A stretch of 64,000 nt of DNA. Source: IMCC45349 sp047219225 (lineage in GTDB: Bacteria > Bacteroidota > Bacteroidia > Flavobacteriales > Flavobacteriaceae). The notes beneath the pieces were generated by a model. The model saw only the letters and a program-made list of their open reading frames with translations. It was not told the DNA's origin and did not search any database. The position numbers and the translations under genes were made by a program. Below, in pieces: positions 43,166 to 51,893 of this stretch (position 1 is its first letter; each line of letters starts with the position of its first letter). The stretch covers positions 3,348,001-3,412,000 of the forward strand of contig NZ_CP178208.1 of assembly GCF_047219225.1 (NCBI RefSeq), read 5' to 3'.

Positions 43166-45625
43166 TTACTTTTTAATTATCCTAATTGTTTCTGTTATAT
43201 CTTGAATAGTAACTTGAACAAAATAAGCTCCAGATTCTAAATTAGACATATCTAACTCATTAGATGCTACATTAGGAGAAGTTCTAATTACTTCTTGACC
43301 TAACATATTATATACAGATATATTTTGAATAATATTTTGAGCTCTTAAACTTAATTTATCATTAACTGGATTAGGGAAATATTCAAATCCAAAAGTTTCA
43401 AATTCTTCAAGACCTAAAGTATTAGTTGAAACTTCTAAACAAAAAGTACCTTGATTAGTAGTACCATATCCAGCTACTTGAACATAATAAGTTTCTCCTA
43501 TGTTTACAGCTAAATTAGTTATTAAAGAATTATAAGAAGATCCATTACTTAAAATTGTTATTCCTTCATCTTGACTACAAGCTATCTCTGTAAAAGCTCC
43601 AGGTGTACCAGAATACACTGCAATTTCTGTATCTACGTTTGTACCTCCAGTAAAATCAGTTGATACATCTACAGTTGCAATTCCTGCTGGTACTGTAAAA
43701 GTAAACCAAACATCATCACTAGCTCCTCCATTAAAACAACTACCTGCTCCTTCTCCAGAATCAGTAGCAGCTGTATTATCACCATTATTATTAACACCAT
43801 CACAATAACCAGCGTCTACAGATAAATCAATAGCATTTGCAGGTTCATCATTTGAAGGTGGACATGTATAGTTAAAATTTCCTAAAGGTAAGTCACAAGT
43901 ACTATCTGTACCATGAGTTACTGTTAACGAAACTGAATCTCCACTAGCAAATGGCCCTACTTGAGTAATTCCAGTTCCAGCTATAGACCAAGTACTAACA
44001 CCATCAGTAATTTCTGGAGTACCATCTCCTAAATCTGTTACATCAACATCGATAAAAAATTGATCATTTCCACAATCAGCATTAATAACAGCTGTAGCTG
44101 CAGCAGGAGAACAAGATGCTGCCACAATGTTTACATCTACATCCATAGTTACATGCCATGTAGTGCTATTACATGGGTCTTCAGAATCTGCATTTGTATC
44201 ATCTGAACCAATACGCATTCTATGCACACCAGGAGTAGCTCCAGGAGGCATAATAAATGATGCATCAAAAGTTGTAGGATTGTCAGCAGTACTTTCACCT
44301 CCACTATAAACCATTTCAGAAGGCTCGAATGTAAAGTTATCATTAAAGTCTATCCATATTGTAACACCATAAGTATAACCTGTTTCAAAAGTTATTTGAA
44401 CATTTGAAGAGATTCCCGCAGCTAAATCAACTGGTGAACCAGTAAAATCTTCATATGACAAAGTTCCCGCACTAGGAAAATCTGTAGTACCAACTTGTAA
44501 GTTTCCAATTCCATTACCATCTATACTTGCAGTTTCTGAAGTACAGTAACAACCTGTTGCTACAGTAGCAAATGTATTTTCTGAACATCCTGTAGCAGAG
44601 CCTACTGCACTATAAGGAGTTACTGTCCAATAATAAGTTGTATCTAAAGTGAGATTATCTGCAGTAATGGTAGTTGATGTAACATTTCCTAAGTCAACAT
44701 TATCAAAAATATCAGTTCCTCCTGGAGTAGTTCCTACAGTAATAACATAACCTGTAGCATTAGTTGCAGCATCCCAAGATAACGGCACATCAAAATTACC
44801 ACAAGAAGGGTCTGGTGTAGAAACTGCATTATCAGCACAAGTAGGCAAAGCTGCAGTTGTAAAACTAGTTTCAGTACATCCAGTAGCATCACCATTAGCA
44901 TTACTTGCTATAACGGTTACAAAATAAGTAGTACTAGGACTTAAAGAAGTTAAATCGTAGGTTAAAACATTTCCAACATCTAGACCATTTTCTACATCAG
45001 TAGCTCCTGATGAAGTCCCAATATTTAATTTATAACTTGTAGTTCCTCCTGGTGCAGTAGACCATGTTAAAGTAGGACTAATAATATCTGTAGCCCCATC
45101 TGCTGGAGAATCCAGTAAAGTACAAGAAGGAGGATTAACTAAAGGAATAGCTGAAAACGCAGTTACATCAAAGTCTAAATCATTAGGACTTCCCCATTGT
45201 CCAACAGCAATATAAACTGTTTGACCTGCTGAAATTATAGCTGTAACTGTTTTTGTAGAATCTCCTCCTGTTGTTCCTTGAGTATCTAAACAATCATCTA
45301 ATGCTGTTCCTGTACAAGTTGCAAAAATCCCTAAACCATTCCAAGAATTTCTTGAAAATGTCGTCATTGATATTTCTTCATCATTAGCACCTGCTGTATA
45401 CTCAAATAAGTACACATCATCATCCCAATAAAAGTTGCTAGTTCCTCCACACTCTACAGTAGGATTATCATTCCAGTCTTCTGGACCAGCAGTTCCTGGA
45501 GAAGTAATCCCTGAAGCCGTATAACCGTCAGTTATAACAACTCCATCACCACAACCATATTGGGCATAACTTTGATAGCCGAAAATAAACGCTAAAAAAG
45601 TAAAAAATAAAGTAATTTTTTTCAT
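43166..45625 (-). CDS. T9SS cargo protein with Fn3-like, GEVED and PPC-like domains
   Basis: 819 aa, acidic. Signal peptide 1-21 (ending SYAQ). Domains in order: an N-terminal beta domain (about 25-165, PPC-like); two fibronectin-III-like modules at about 168-258 and 262-355 (LTWSTAPGGTTSYKLNIGTS, LSPSTTYFVTVIASNANGD); a GEVED domain at about 385-500 (GVTIWIDFNDNFTFEPSE, GVHRMRIGSDD); a PPC-like domain at about 595-735; and a T9SS type A sorting domain (FEYFPNPVNDKLSLRAQNI ... ETIRIIKK). Probably a surface or secreted binding protein; no catalytic site seen. Confidence 0.85.
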   Translation of the reverse strand: MKKITLFFTFLAFIFGYQSYAQYGCGDGVVITDGYTASGITSPGTAGPEDWNDNPTVECGGTSNFYWDDDVYLFEYTAGANDEEISMTTFSRNSWNGLGIFATCTGTALDDCLDTQGTTGGDSTKTVTAIISAGQTVYIAVGQWGSPNDLDFDVTAFSAIPLVNPPSCTLLDSPADGATDIISPTLTWSTAPGGTTSYKLNIGTSSGATDVENGLDVGNVLTYDLTSLSPSTTYFVTVIASNANGDATGCTETSFTTAALPTCADNAVSTPDPSCGNFDVPLSWDAATNATGYVITVGTTPGGTDIFDNVDLGNVTSTTITADNLTLDTTYYWTVTPYSAVGSATGCSENTFATVATGCYCTSETASIDGNGIGNLQVGTTDFPSAGTLSYEDFTGSPVDLAAGISSNVQITFETGYTYGVTIWIDFNDNFTFEPSEMVYSGGESTADNPTTFDASFIMPPGATPGVHRMRIGSDDTNADSEDPCNSTTWHVTMDVDVNIVAASCSPAAATAVINADCGNDQFFIDVDVTDLGDGTPEITDGVSTWSIAGTGITQVGPFASGDSVSLTVTHGTDSTCDLPLGNFNYTCPPSNDEPANAIDLSVDAGYCDGVNNNGDNTAATDSGEGAGSCFNGGASDDVWFTFTVPAGIATVDVSTDFTGGTNVDTEIAVYSGTPGAFTEIACSQDEGITILSNGSSYNSLITNLAVNIGETYYVQVAGYGTTNQGTFCLEVSTNTLGLEEFETFGFEYFPNPVNDKLSLRAQNIIQNISVYNMLGQEVIRTSPNVASNELDMSNLESGAYFVQVTIQDITETIRIIKK

Positions 45626-45944
45626 GTTTCGTCTTTTGTTAAGTTAGTTAAAATTAATTGAATTCTTAAACGTATTAATAATATTTGATTTAATATGTTA
45701 ATAGTTTAGCAAATCGACAAAAGGCAATAAAAACCGATAAAATGAATTTTCGAGTAAATAAAAATCACAGCTAAAACCTAATAAACTAGCTACAAACAGG
45801 TTAAAAACTATTAAACAACAAAACAGCCTCAAAACAATAGATAAAAAGCAAAAAAACAAGACAAAAGGTTAATTCATTTTATTTTTTAATAAAAAAAGCC
45901 TTGTTCATATGAACAAGGCTTTAATATTTATATATAAGAAAAGT
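45626..45944. other. 319-base intergenic region
   Basis: Between the T9SS gene (start 45625) and fabI (end 45945), both on the minus strand. It holds the fabI terminator (45891-45922) and, 88-117 bases upstream of the T9SS start, a tandem pair ATCGACAAAA (45713) and ACCGATAAAA (45733) resembling the pair before 39391. No open frame, RNA gene or clear -7 box was found; the middle is plain AT-rich sequence. Confidence 0.6.
45891..45922 (-). terminator. Intrinsic terminator after fabI
   Basis: Stem GCCTTGTTCAT with ATGAACAAGGC (45898-45919) flanked by A and T runs; 25 bases past the fabI stop on the minus strand. Confidence 0.87.
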
Positions 45945-46763
45945 TTATTCCTTTTCTATAAATGCTTCCATTACTGCATCACTAACTCCCATATTACTAA
46001 ATCCTCCATCATTATAAAGATTTTGTAATGTAACACGCTTAGTTAAATCACTAAATAATGAAACTGTATAATTAGCACAATCCATAGCTGTTGCATTTCC
46101 TAATGGTGACATTTTTTCGGCATAAGCAATAAAACCATCAAAACCTTTTACACCGCTTCCAGCCGTTGTAGGTGTTGGTGATTGTGAAATTGTATTTACT
46201 CTTACGTTTTTATCTCTTCCAAAGAAATACCCGAAACTTCTAGCTATACTTTCTAAATAAGCTTTATTATCAGCCATATCATTATAATCTGGAAACACAC
46301 GCTGAGCGGCCATATAAGTTAAAGCTACAATACTTCCCCATTCGTTCATTGCATCTGCTTTGTATAATGTTTTCATTACTTTATGAAAAGACATTGCAGA
46401 TACATCTGTACCTTTTTGAGTCCAAGCATAATTTTGGTCTGTATAGTGCTTTCCTTTTCTAACATTTATTGACATTCCTATAGAGTGTAAAACAAAGTCG
46501 ATTTTACCTCCTAGTATTTCCATTGATTTCTCAATAAGATTTTGCAAATCTTCTTCAGAAGTTGCATCAGCAGGAATAATTTGAGAACCTGTTTTTTCTG
46601 CTAATTCATTAATTTGTCCCATTCTCATAGCAACTGGTGCATTTGTCAATACAAACTCTCCTCCTTCTTCATGAACACGTTCTGCAGTTTTCCAAGCGAT
46701 AGAGTTTTCATCTAGTGCTCCAAAAATGATTCCTTTTTTACCTTTTAATAAATTATAAGACAT
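45945..46763 (-). CDS. fabI: Enoyl-ACP reductase (NADH), FabI type
   Basis: Reduces trans-2-enoyl-ACP in the last step of each fatty-acid elongation round. 272 aa SDR fold. The FabI-specific active site is present: Tyr150 (LTYMAAQR), Tyr160 and Lys167 (YNDMADNKAYLES), matching Tyr146/Tyr156/Lys163 of E. coli; substrate loop SQSPTPTTAGSGV. The N-terminal glycine motif is reduced to GALDENSIAWK, as usual in FabI. A -7 box TATCTTTG (46816-46809, minus) lies 46 bases upstream, behind recN, so it may have its own promoter. Confidence 0.95.
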   Translation of the reverse strand: MSYNLLKGKKGIIFGALDENSIAWKTAERVHEEGGEFVLTNAPVAMRMGQINELAEKTGSQIIPADATSEEDLQNLIEKSMEILGGKIDFVLHSIGMSINVRKGKHYTDQNYAWTQKGTDVSAMSFHKVMKTLYKADAMNEWGSIVALTYMAAQRVFPDYNDMADNKAYLESIARSFGYFFGRDKNVRVNTISQSPTPTTAGSGVKGFDGFIAYAEKMSPLGNATAMDCANYTVSLFSDLTKRVTLQNLYNDGGFSNMGVSDAVMEAFIEKE

Positions 46764-46819
46764 ATGATATTAATTTTATTGCGTTGTTAGTTTTATTATT
46801 TTAAGATGCAAAGATACTA

Positions 46820-48472
46820 TTAATTAAGTAATTGCTTAGCATGAGCAATTGCAGAGGTTGACATTTCTTTCCCATCAATCATTTGAGCAATTTCAACTAT
46901 ACGTTCATCAATAGATAACTTTTTTAAATGTGTTAAAGTTATATTACTTACATCTTCCTTATATACTTTAAAATGACTATCTCCTTTAGCTGCTATTTGA
47001 GGTAAGTGTGTAATTGCAAATACTTGCATTGTTTTACTCATTTGCTGCATAATACTTGCCATTTTTAATGATATCTCACCTGAAACACCAGTATCTATCT
47101 CATCAAACATAATTGTAGGTAATTGTATATATTTTGATAAAATGGATTTAATAGCTAACATAATTCTAGACAATTCACCTCCAGAAGCTGCCTTCTTTAA
47201 TGAATTAAACTGACCTCCTTTATTAGCTGAAAAAAGAAACGACAACTCGTCCTTACCATTTAACAGAAATTCATCATTAAGTTTCACTGTAATATCAAAC
47301 TTTGCATTAGGCATTCCTAAATCCTTTAAAACAGCTTCTAATGCAGAAGTTAAGCTTGGTATAACTTGATTTCTTTTATTACTAATATCTAAAGCAAGCT
47401 TGTTTAGTTGCCCTTCAATTTTAGACAATTCTGATTCTTTTTTAGAAATATCATCATCAATATTTTCAACAGTAGAAACTTTATTTGATAAGTTTTCTTG
47501 AATTACTAATAACTCATCAATGTTAAATGCTGAATGCTTTAATAATAAATTATTTATAATTTGAAGCTTATTATTAACCTCTTCTAACCTATTTGGATTA
47601 GCATCTACTTTATCTTGAGCAGCCTCTATTTCCAGAAACACATCATCTAACTCTATCAATGTACTATTTACTCTACTAAACAGTTCTTGATAATCTTTAG
47701 ATATTGATTCAATTCTTTGAAGACTATTTTTTGCTTCAGTTAAATTTTTAAGCACTCCCAATTGCTCATCACTCAAAACTTGATATGCTAATTGCAATGC
47801 TTCTTTAATATCTTCTACATTATTTAATGCCTCATATTCTGATTCTAAACTTTCTAATTCACCAGAAACCAATTTAGCTTCGTTGAGTTCTGATAATAAA
47901 AACAAATTATAATCATGCTCCTTTATAGCATTTGACTTAGTTTCTAACAAATCTTTTAACTCTTTCTTACATCTTTTATAGGCTACTAAATCATTTTGAT
48001 ATTGACTTAATAACTTCTGGTTGTTTGCTAATGCATCTATTACTTTAAACTGAAAACTATCGTTAGTTAACTCTAAAGTTTGATGTTGAGAATGAATATC
48101 AATTAGAAAATCACTTAAAGCTGATAAAGCACTTAAATTTACAGGTGTATCATTAATAAAAGCTCTTGATTTGCCAGAAGGCAATATTTCTCTTCTAATA
48201 ATGGTTTCAGTTTCATAATCTAAATCAAACTTTTTAAAATGTGATTTAAGATTATAACTAGCAATATCAAATGTAGCTTCTACTATACATTTTTTTGAAG
48301 CATCTTTAACATTAGACAGATCTGCTCTATTTCCTAAGATAAGCGATAAACCTCCTAGTAAAACAGATTTTCCTGCTCCAGTTTCACCTGTAATAATAGT
48401 CAAACCATTATTAAAGTCTACCTGTAAGCTATCTATTAAAGCATAATTTTTAATTGATAATGAAGTAAGCAA
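46820..48472 (-). CDS. recN: DNA repair protein RecN
   Basis: SMC-like ATPase for double-strand break repair. 550 aa. Walker A GETGAGKS (29-36), long coiled coil at about 160-365, then the ABC signature region KKAASGGELSRIMLA, Walker B TIMFDEIDTGVSGE and the His switch FAITHLPQIAA. Last gene of the bamD-rpoZ-coaBC-porD-recN run, 56 bases after porD. Confidence 0.96.
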   Translation of the reverse strand: MLTSLSIKNYALIDSLQVDFNNGLTIITGETGAGKSVLLGGLSLILGNRADLSNVKDASKKCIVEATFDIASYNLKSHFKKFDLDYETETIIRREILPSGKSRAFINDTPVNLSALSALSDFLIDIHSQHQTLELTNDSFQFKVIDALANNQKLLSQYQNDLVAYKRCKKELKDLLETKSNAIKEHDYNLFLLSELNEAKLVSGELESLESEYEALNNVEDIKEALQLAYQVLSDEQLGVLKNLTEAKNSLQRIESISKDYQELFSRVNSTLIELDDVFLEIEAAQDKVDANPNRLEEVNNKLQIINNLLLKHSAFNIDELLVIQENLSNKVSTVENIDDDISKKESELSKIEGQLNKLALDISNKRNQVIPSLTSALEAVLKDLGMPNAKFDITVKLNDEFLLNGKDELSFLFSANKGGQFNSLKKAASGGELSRIMLAIKSILSKYIQLPTIMFDEIDTGVSGEISLKMASIMQQMSKTMQVFAITHLPQIAAKGDSHFKVYKEDVSNITLTHLKKLSIDERIVEIAQMIDGKEMSTSAIAHAKQLLN

Positions 48473-48528
48473 GCTTTGAAGTTTATTTTATTTAGATTAA
48501 TTACCTAATAAAGATACTATTTTAATCA

Positions 48529-49422
48529 CTAAAAGTTAATATTTCTCCATTTACTTGAATGCGTAGGAGCTATTTTTGATAATGTAGTCACTAAGTTAGC
48601 AATATCTACACTTGGTCCTTCAGAAAATATATCTTGAATCTCTTCAGCTTTTGCATCAAAAAACACTCTTAAAATAAATGAATTTGGGCGTCTATTATAC
48701 ATTGCATTAAAAGATGATAATGCATCAGCAATTGCTTTTTTACCTTTTTTTGCGTCAACATGCATATTATCTAATCCATCTCTATGATATGTATACATTA
48801 CACTTCTAAACTCTTTATACCTACTAGATAAAACATTATCTATTAACGCACTTCTTGTTTGATCACCTCCTCTTGGTGGCTCCCAACCTGCAGCATTATT
48901 TTGTTGTGAATAACCAACTATAGTTCTTGCTTGCTCGTAATACTTGTTACCTCCATTTAACTCAAACGTATCTGCATCCATTCCTAAAATCATATTTACA
49001 TGAAAAGCAATAACAGATACTAAATTAGATTCAAACTGATTAGCACTATAGTTTAAATTTTGAAATTCTAAATACCTAAAATTAAACTCTCTATCATTAA
49101 AATTATAAACAGGAGCTGCATAAGTAGAATTGAAAACTGGTCTAGCCGATTGTACTTGTATAGTAGCTTGAAAAGAATCATTATTATAATCCTGAACATT
49201 GATTACCATACTACATTCAATACGTTCTTGTGGTTTAAACTTTTTATTTGTCCATTGTGTATTATTCACAAACTCATTGAGCTGTTTCTCTAAAGTTTTA
49301 AATACCTGTACGTTTTCATTTCCTGTTTGTTGTGCATTAACAACTATATTACAGTTTAATTCTTGAGCCGAAATAGAAACTGTAAATATTAATGAAAGAA
49401 TAAATAAAAAGTTACGCATCAA
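48529..49422 (-). CDS. porD: Type IX secretion system protein PorD (DUF4835)
   Basis: 297 aa. Signal peptide 1-19 (ending SISAQ), then the DUF4835 region starting ELNCNIVVNAQQTG, with SMVINVQDY, YLEFQNLNYSANQFESNLVSVIAFHVNMILGMDADTF and RYKEFRSVMYTYHRDGLD. DUF4835 is named PorD after the P. gingivalis protein needed for T9SS function; its exact role is unclear. Its ATG overlaps coaBC by 11 bases. The five T9SS cargo genes in the window are its likely beneficiaries. Confidence 0.87.
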   Translation of the reverse strand: MMRNFLFILSLIFTVSISAQELNCNIVVNAQQTGNENVQVFKTLEKQLNEFVNNTQWTNKKFKPQERIECSMVINVQDYNNDSFQATIQVQSARPVFNSTYAAPVYNFNDREFNFRYLEFQNLNYSANQFESNLVSVIAFHVNMILGMDADTFELNGGNKYYEQARTIVGYSQQNNAAGWEPPRGGDQTRSALIDNVLSSRYKEFRSVMYTYHRDGLDNMHVDAKKGKKAIADALSSFNAMYNRRPNSFILRVFFDAKAEEIQDIFSEGPSVDIANLVTTLSKIAPTHSSKWRNINF

Positions 49423-50626
49423 TTTGTTTTAATATTTCACGCATTAAGTCTTGAGCAACTTCAGCCTTAGACTTTAATTCATAATTAGTAATATGCTCAT
49501 TTTTATCAATAATGGATACTTTATTAGTGGCTCCACCAAATCCAGCACCTTTATCGTTTAACGAATTTAATACAATTAAATCTAAATTCTTCTTTTTTAA
49601 CTTACCAATTGCATTCTCTAATTCGTTATTAGTCTCTAGAGCAAAACCAACTAAAAGCTGTTTATCTTTAATATCTCCTAATGAAGCTAAGATATCTTTG
49701 GTTTTTTCTAACTCTAAAGTTAACGTAGAATCTTTCTTTTTTATTTTCTTATCTGAAGGGTTTTTTGGCTTATAATCTGCTACAGCAGCAGATAAAATTG
49801 CTACATCAACAGTAGCATAATGCTCATGCACTGCATTATACATATCTTGAGCACTAACTACAGGAATAACTTCTATTAAATCACTGCTTACTGTTTGATG
49901 AGTTGGTCCAGAAACTAAAACTACTTTAGCTCCTAATTGTGCTGCAGCATTAGCTATTTCAAATCCCATTTTACCACTTGAATGATTTCCTATAAAACGC
50001 ACAGGATCTATTGCTTCATAAGTTGGTCCAGCAGTTATTAAAACTGTTTTACCATGTAACGGTAGCCCATTAAGTACATGATTCTCAATAAATGAAACAA
50101 TATCTTCTGGTTCAGCCATTCTTCCCATTCCTACTAAACCACTTGCTAATTCACCACTAGTAGCAGGAATCATAACATTTCCAAAAGCCTCTAAAGCCTT
50201 TATAGAGTTATTTGTAGATTCATGCTTATACATGTCTAAATCCATTGCTGGAGCAAAGTACACAGGACATTTTGCCGACAAATATGTAGCTAATAAAAAA
50301 TTGTCGCTATTGCCAGTTGCCATTTTAGATAAGGTATTGGCTGTTGCTGGCGCTATTAAAAACAAATCAGCCCAAAGTCCTAAATCCACATGATTATTCC
50401 ATACAGAGTTTTCATCATCTTCATTAGTAAATGAAGAATAGACAGGGTTTTTGGATAAGGTAGATAATGTTAAAGGTGTAACAAAATCTTTAGAAGCAGG
50501 TGTCATAACAACTTTAATATTTGCACCTGCTTTTATAAATAATCGTACTAGTGAAGCTGTTTTATACGCAGCTATACCAGCAGTTATACCTAATAGTATA
50601 TTCTTGCCACGTAAAATAGACATCAC
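49412..50626 (-). CDS. coaBC: Bifunctional phosphopantothenoylcysteine decarboxylase / phosphopantothenate-cysteine ligase
   Basis: Two successive steps of CoA synthesis. 404 aa. CoaC flavoprotein domain at 1-180 with GITAGIAAYK, His79 (NNHVDLGLWADL, equivalent to His75 of E. coli) and APATANTLSKMATG; the usual PAMN motif reads PAMD here. The CoaB ligase domain at about 190-400 has TAGPTYEAIDPVRFIGNHSSGKMG and a Lys-rich KDILASLG region. Three bases after rpoZ. Confidence 0.95.
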   Translation of the reverse strand: MMSILRGKNILLGITAGIAAYKTASLVRLFIKAGANIKVVMTPASKDFVTPLTLSTLSKNPVYSSFTNEDDENSVWNNHVDLGLWADLFLIAPATANTLSKMATGNSDNFLLATYLSAKCPVYFAPAMDLDMYKHESTNNSIKALEAFGNVMIPATSGELASGLVGMGRMAEPEDIVSFIENHVLNGLPLHGKTVLITAGPTYEAIDPVRFIGNHSSGKMGFEIANAAAQLGAKVVLVSGPTHQTVSSDLIEVIPVVSAQDMYNAVHEHYATVDVAILSAAVADYKPKNPSDKKIKKKDSTLTLELEKTKDILASLGDIKDKQLLVGFALETNNELENAIGKLKKKNLDLIVLNSLNDKGAGFGGATNKVSIIDKNEHITNYELKSKAEVAQDLMREILKQIDA

Positions 50627-50629
50627 TAA

Positions 50630-50959
50630 TTATTCTTGAGACTCGTTTTGAGTATTTCTGTAGTAAATTTTTTCGTTTAACCATTCTTGAACAGCTAAAG
50701 CGTGTGGCTTAGGTAATTTTTCGTAAAACTTAGAAACTTCGATTTGTTCTTTGTTTTCAAAAATTTCTTCTAGACTATCATTATAAGTAGCAAATTCTTC
50801 TAACTTATCGATAAGCTCTTTTCTTATCTCAGTATTAATTTGCTCAGCTCTTCTTGCAATTACCGAAATTGCTTCGTAAATATTTTCTGTTGGCGCATCA
50901 ATAGCATTTCTATCGTACGTTTCAGTTGTTACAGGAGCATTAACTTTCTTTAAATCCAT
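50630..50959 (-). CDS. rpoZ: RNA polymerase omega subunit
   Basis: 109 aa, Bacteroidota-type RpoZ. The helical omega core (NIYEAISVIARRAEQINTEIRKEL) is recognisable, extended by an acidic C-terminal helix region (LEEIFENKEQIEVSKFYEKLP) typical of the phylum. It stabilises the beta' subunit. Between bamD (14 bases upstream) and coaBC (3 bases downstream), the standard Bacteroidota order. Confidence 0.88.
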   Translation of the reverse strand: MDLKKVNAPVTTETYDRNAIDAPTENIYEAISVIARRAEQINTEIRKELIDKLEEFATYNDSLEEIFENKEQIEVSKFYEKLPKPHALAVQEWLNEKIYYRNTQNESQE

Positions 50960-50973
50960 CTTTATATAAATAA

Positions 50974-51786
50974 TTAACTTTTAGTAATATATTGTTTCAC
51001 AGCACTATTTAACTCATCATTCATTGTTTTAGCCTGCTCGTTGTATTGAGATTCAGGATATAATTTAGCAAAAGTGTTGTAATATGCTATAGCGTTATTT
51101 AAACGCTCTTCTTTTTTATGTTCTACACTATTAATTGCTAATTTATAAGCAGAATCAAACCTATAGAACATAGCATCTTCTTTAAAAGATGTTCCAGGGA
51201 AATCTAATAAGAAATTATCAAATGCAGTAATTGCAGCATTGTAATCTCTATTATGAGGTCCCGTAATATTATATTGTAAAGCAATATTATAAGCTTTCTT
51301 TTCTAGTTTATAATCTAACTCTTTTACTAATTTATTAGCTTCTTCCATGTGAGAAGATTCTGGAAACCTATTAATAAATGCTTGCAGTTTTTCTATAGCA
51401 TCCTTAGTATCCTTTTGCTCTTTAGAATACACTGGAGATAAATGGTAATAACTTTTAGCTCCTAAAAAAGCAATTTCTTCAAGCTTTTCACTTGTTGGGT
51501 AAGAACTTACAAAACGTTCCATTTGGTAATTCGCTGTATAATAATCTCCCATTTCGTAAAACGTTTTACAATACATATACATTAATTTCTCTGCTTGCGG
51601 CTTACCTCTATACTTTGGTACTATTTGTATAAAAATACGATTAGCTTTACTAAATTTTCCAGCATCAAATAATTCTGTTCCAACTTTAAATTTAGTAGCA
51701 ATATCTTCAGATTTTAATGCTTTTTGGAATTCACTACAAGAGCTAAATGTAATAGCTATCAATAATATGTAAAAAAGTTTCTTCAT
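50974..51786 (-). CDS. bamD: Outer-membrane assembly lipoprotein BamD
   Basis: 270 aa. Lipobox FSSC with Cys17, followed by five TPR-like repeats (AGKFSKANRIFIQIVPKYRG, YTANYQMERFVSSYPTS, AIEKLQAFINRFPESS, AAITAFDNFLLDFPGTS, AIAYYNTFAKLYPES). Inner-leaflet outer-membrane subunit of the BAM complex. First gene of the run to recN. A minus-strand -7 box TATTTTTG (51810-51803) precedes it by 16 bases. Confidence 0.94.
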   Translation of the reverse strand: MKKLFYILLIAITFSSCSEFQKALKSEDIATKFKVGTELFDAGKFSKANRIFIQIVPKYRGKPQAEKLMYMYCKTFYEMGDYYTANYQMERFVSSYPTSEKLEEIAFLGAKSYYHLSPVYSKEQKDTKDAIEKLQAFINRFPESSHMEEANKLVKELDYKLEKKAYNIALQYNITGPHNRDYNAAITAFDNFLLDFPGTSFKEDAMFYRFDSAYKLAINSVEHKKEERLNNAIAYYNTFAKLYPESQYNEQAKTMNDELNSAVKQYITKS

Positions 51787-51893
51787 AATTTTAAACAGGA
51801 TGCAAAAATACGTATTTAAAACGTATTTTAAAAACTAATATTTTAAGCTAAAATAAGACGTGTTTTCATCACTTAATAGGGTTTAAGTAATAT

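Noticed and set aside
44127..44343. Short open frames overlapping the GEVED domain of the 819-aa T9SS gene on both strands
   Set aside because: No recognisable protein features; the overlapping gene is certain.
45626..45944. Small gene or RNA in the largest intergenic gap
   Set aside because: Translation in all frames shows only short interrupted frames, and no RNA-like conserved core was seen beyond the fabI terminator.
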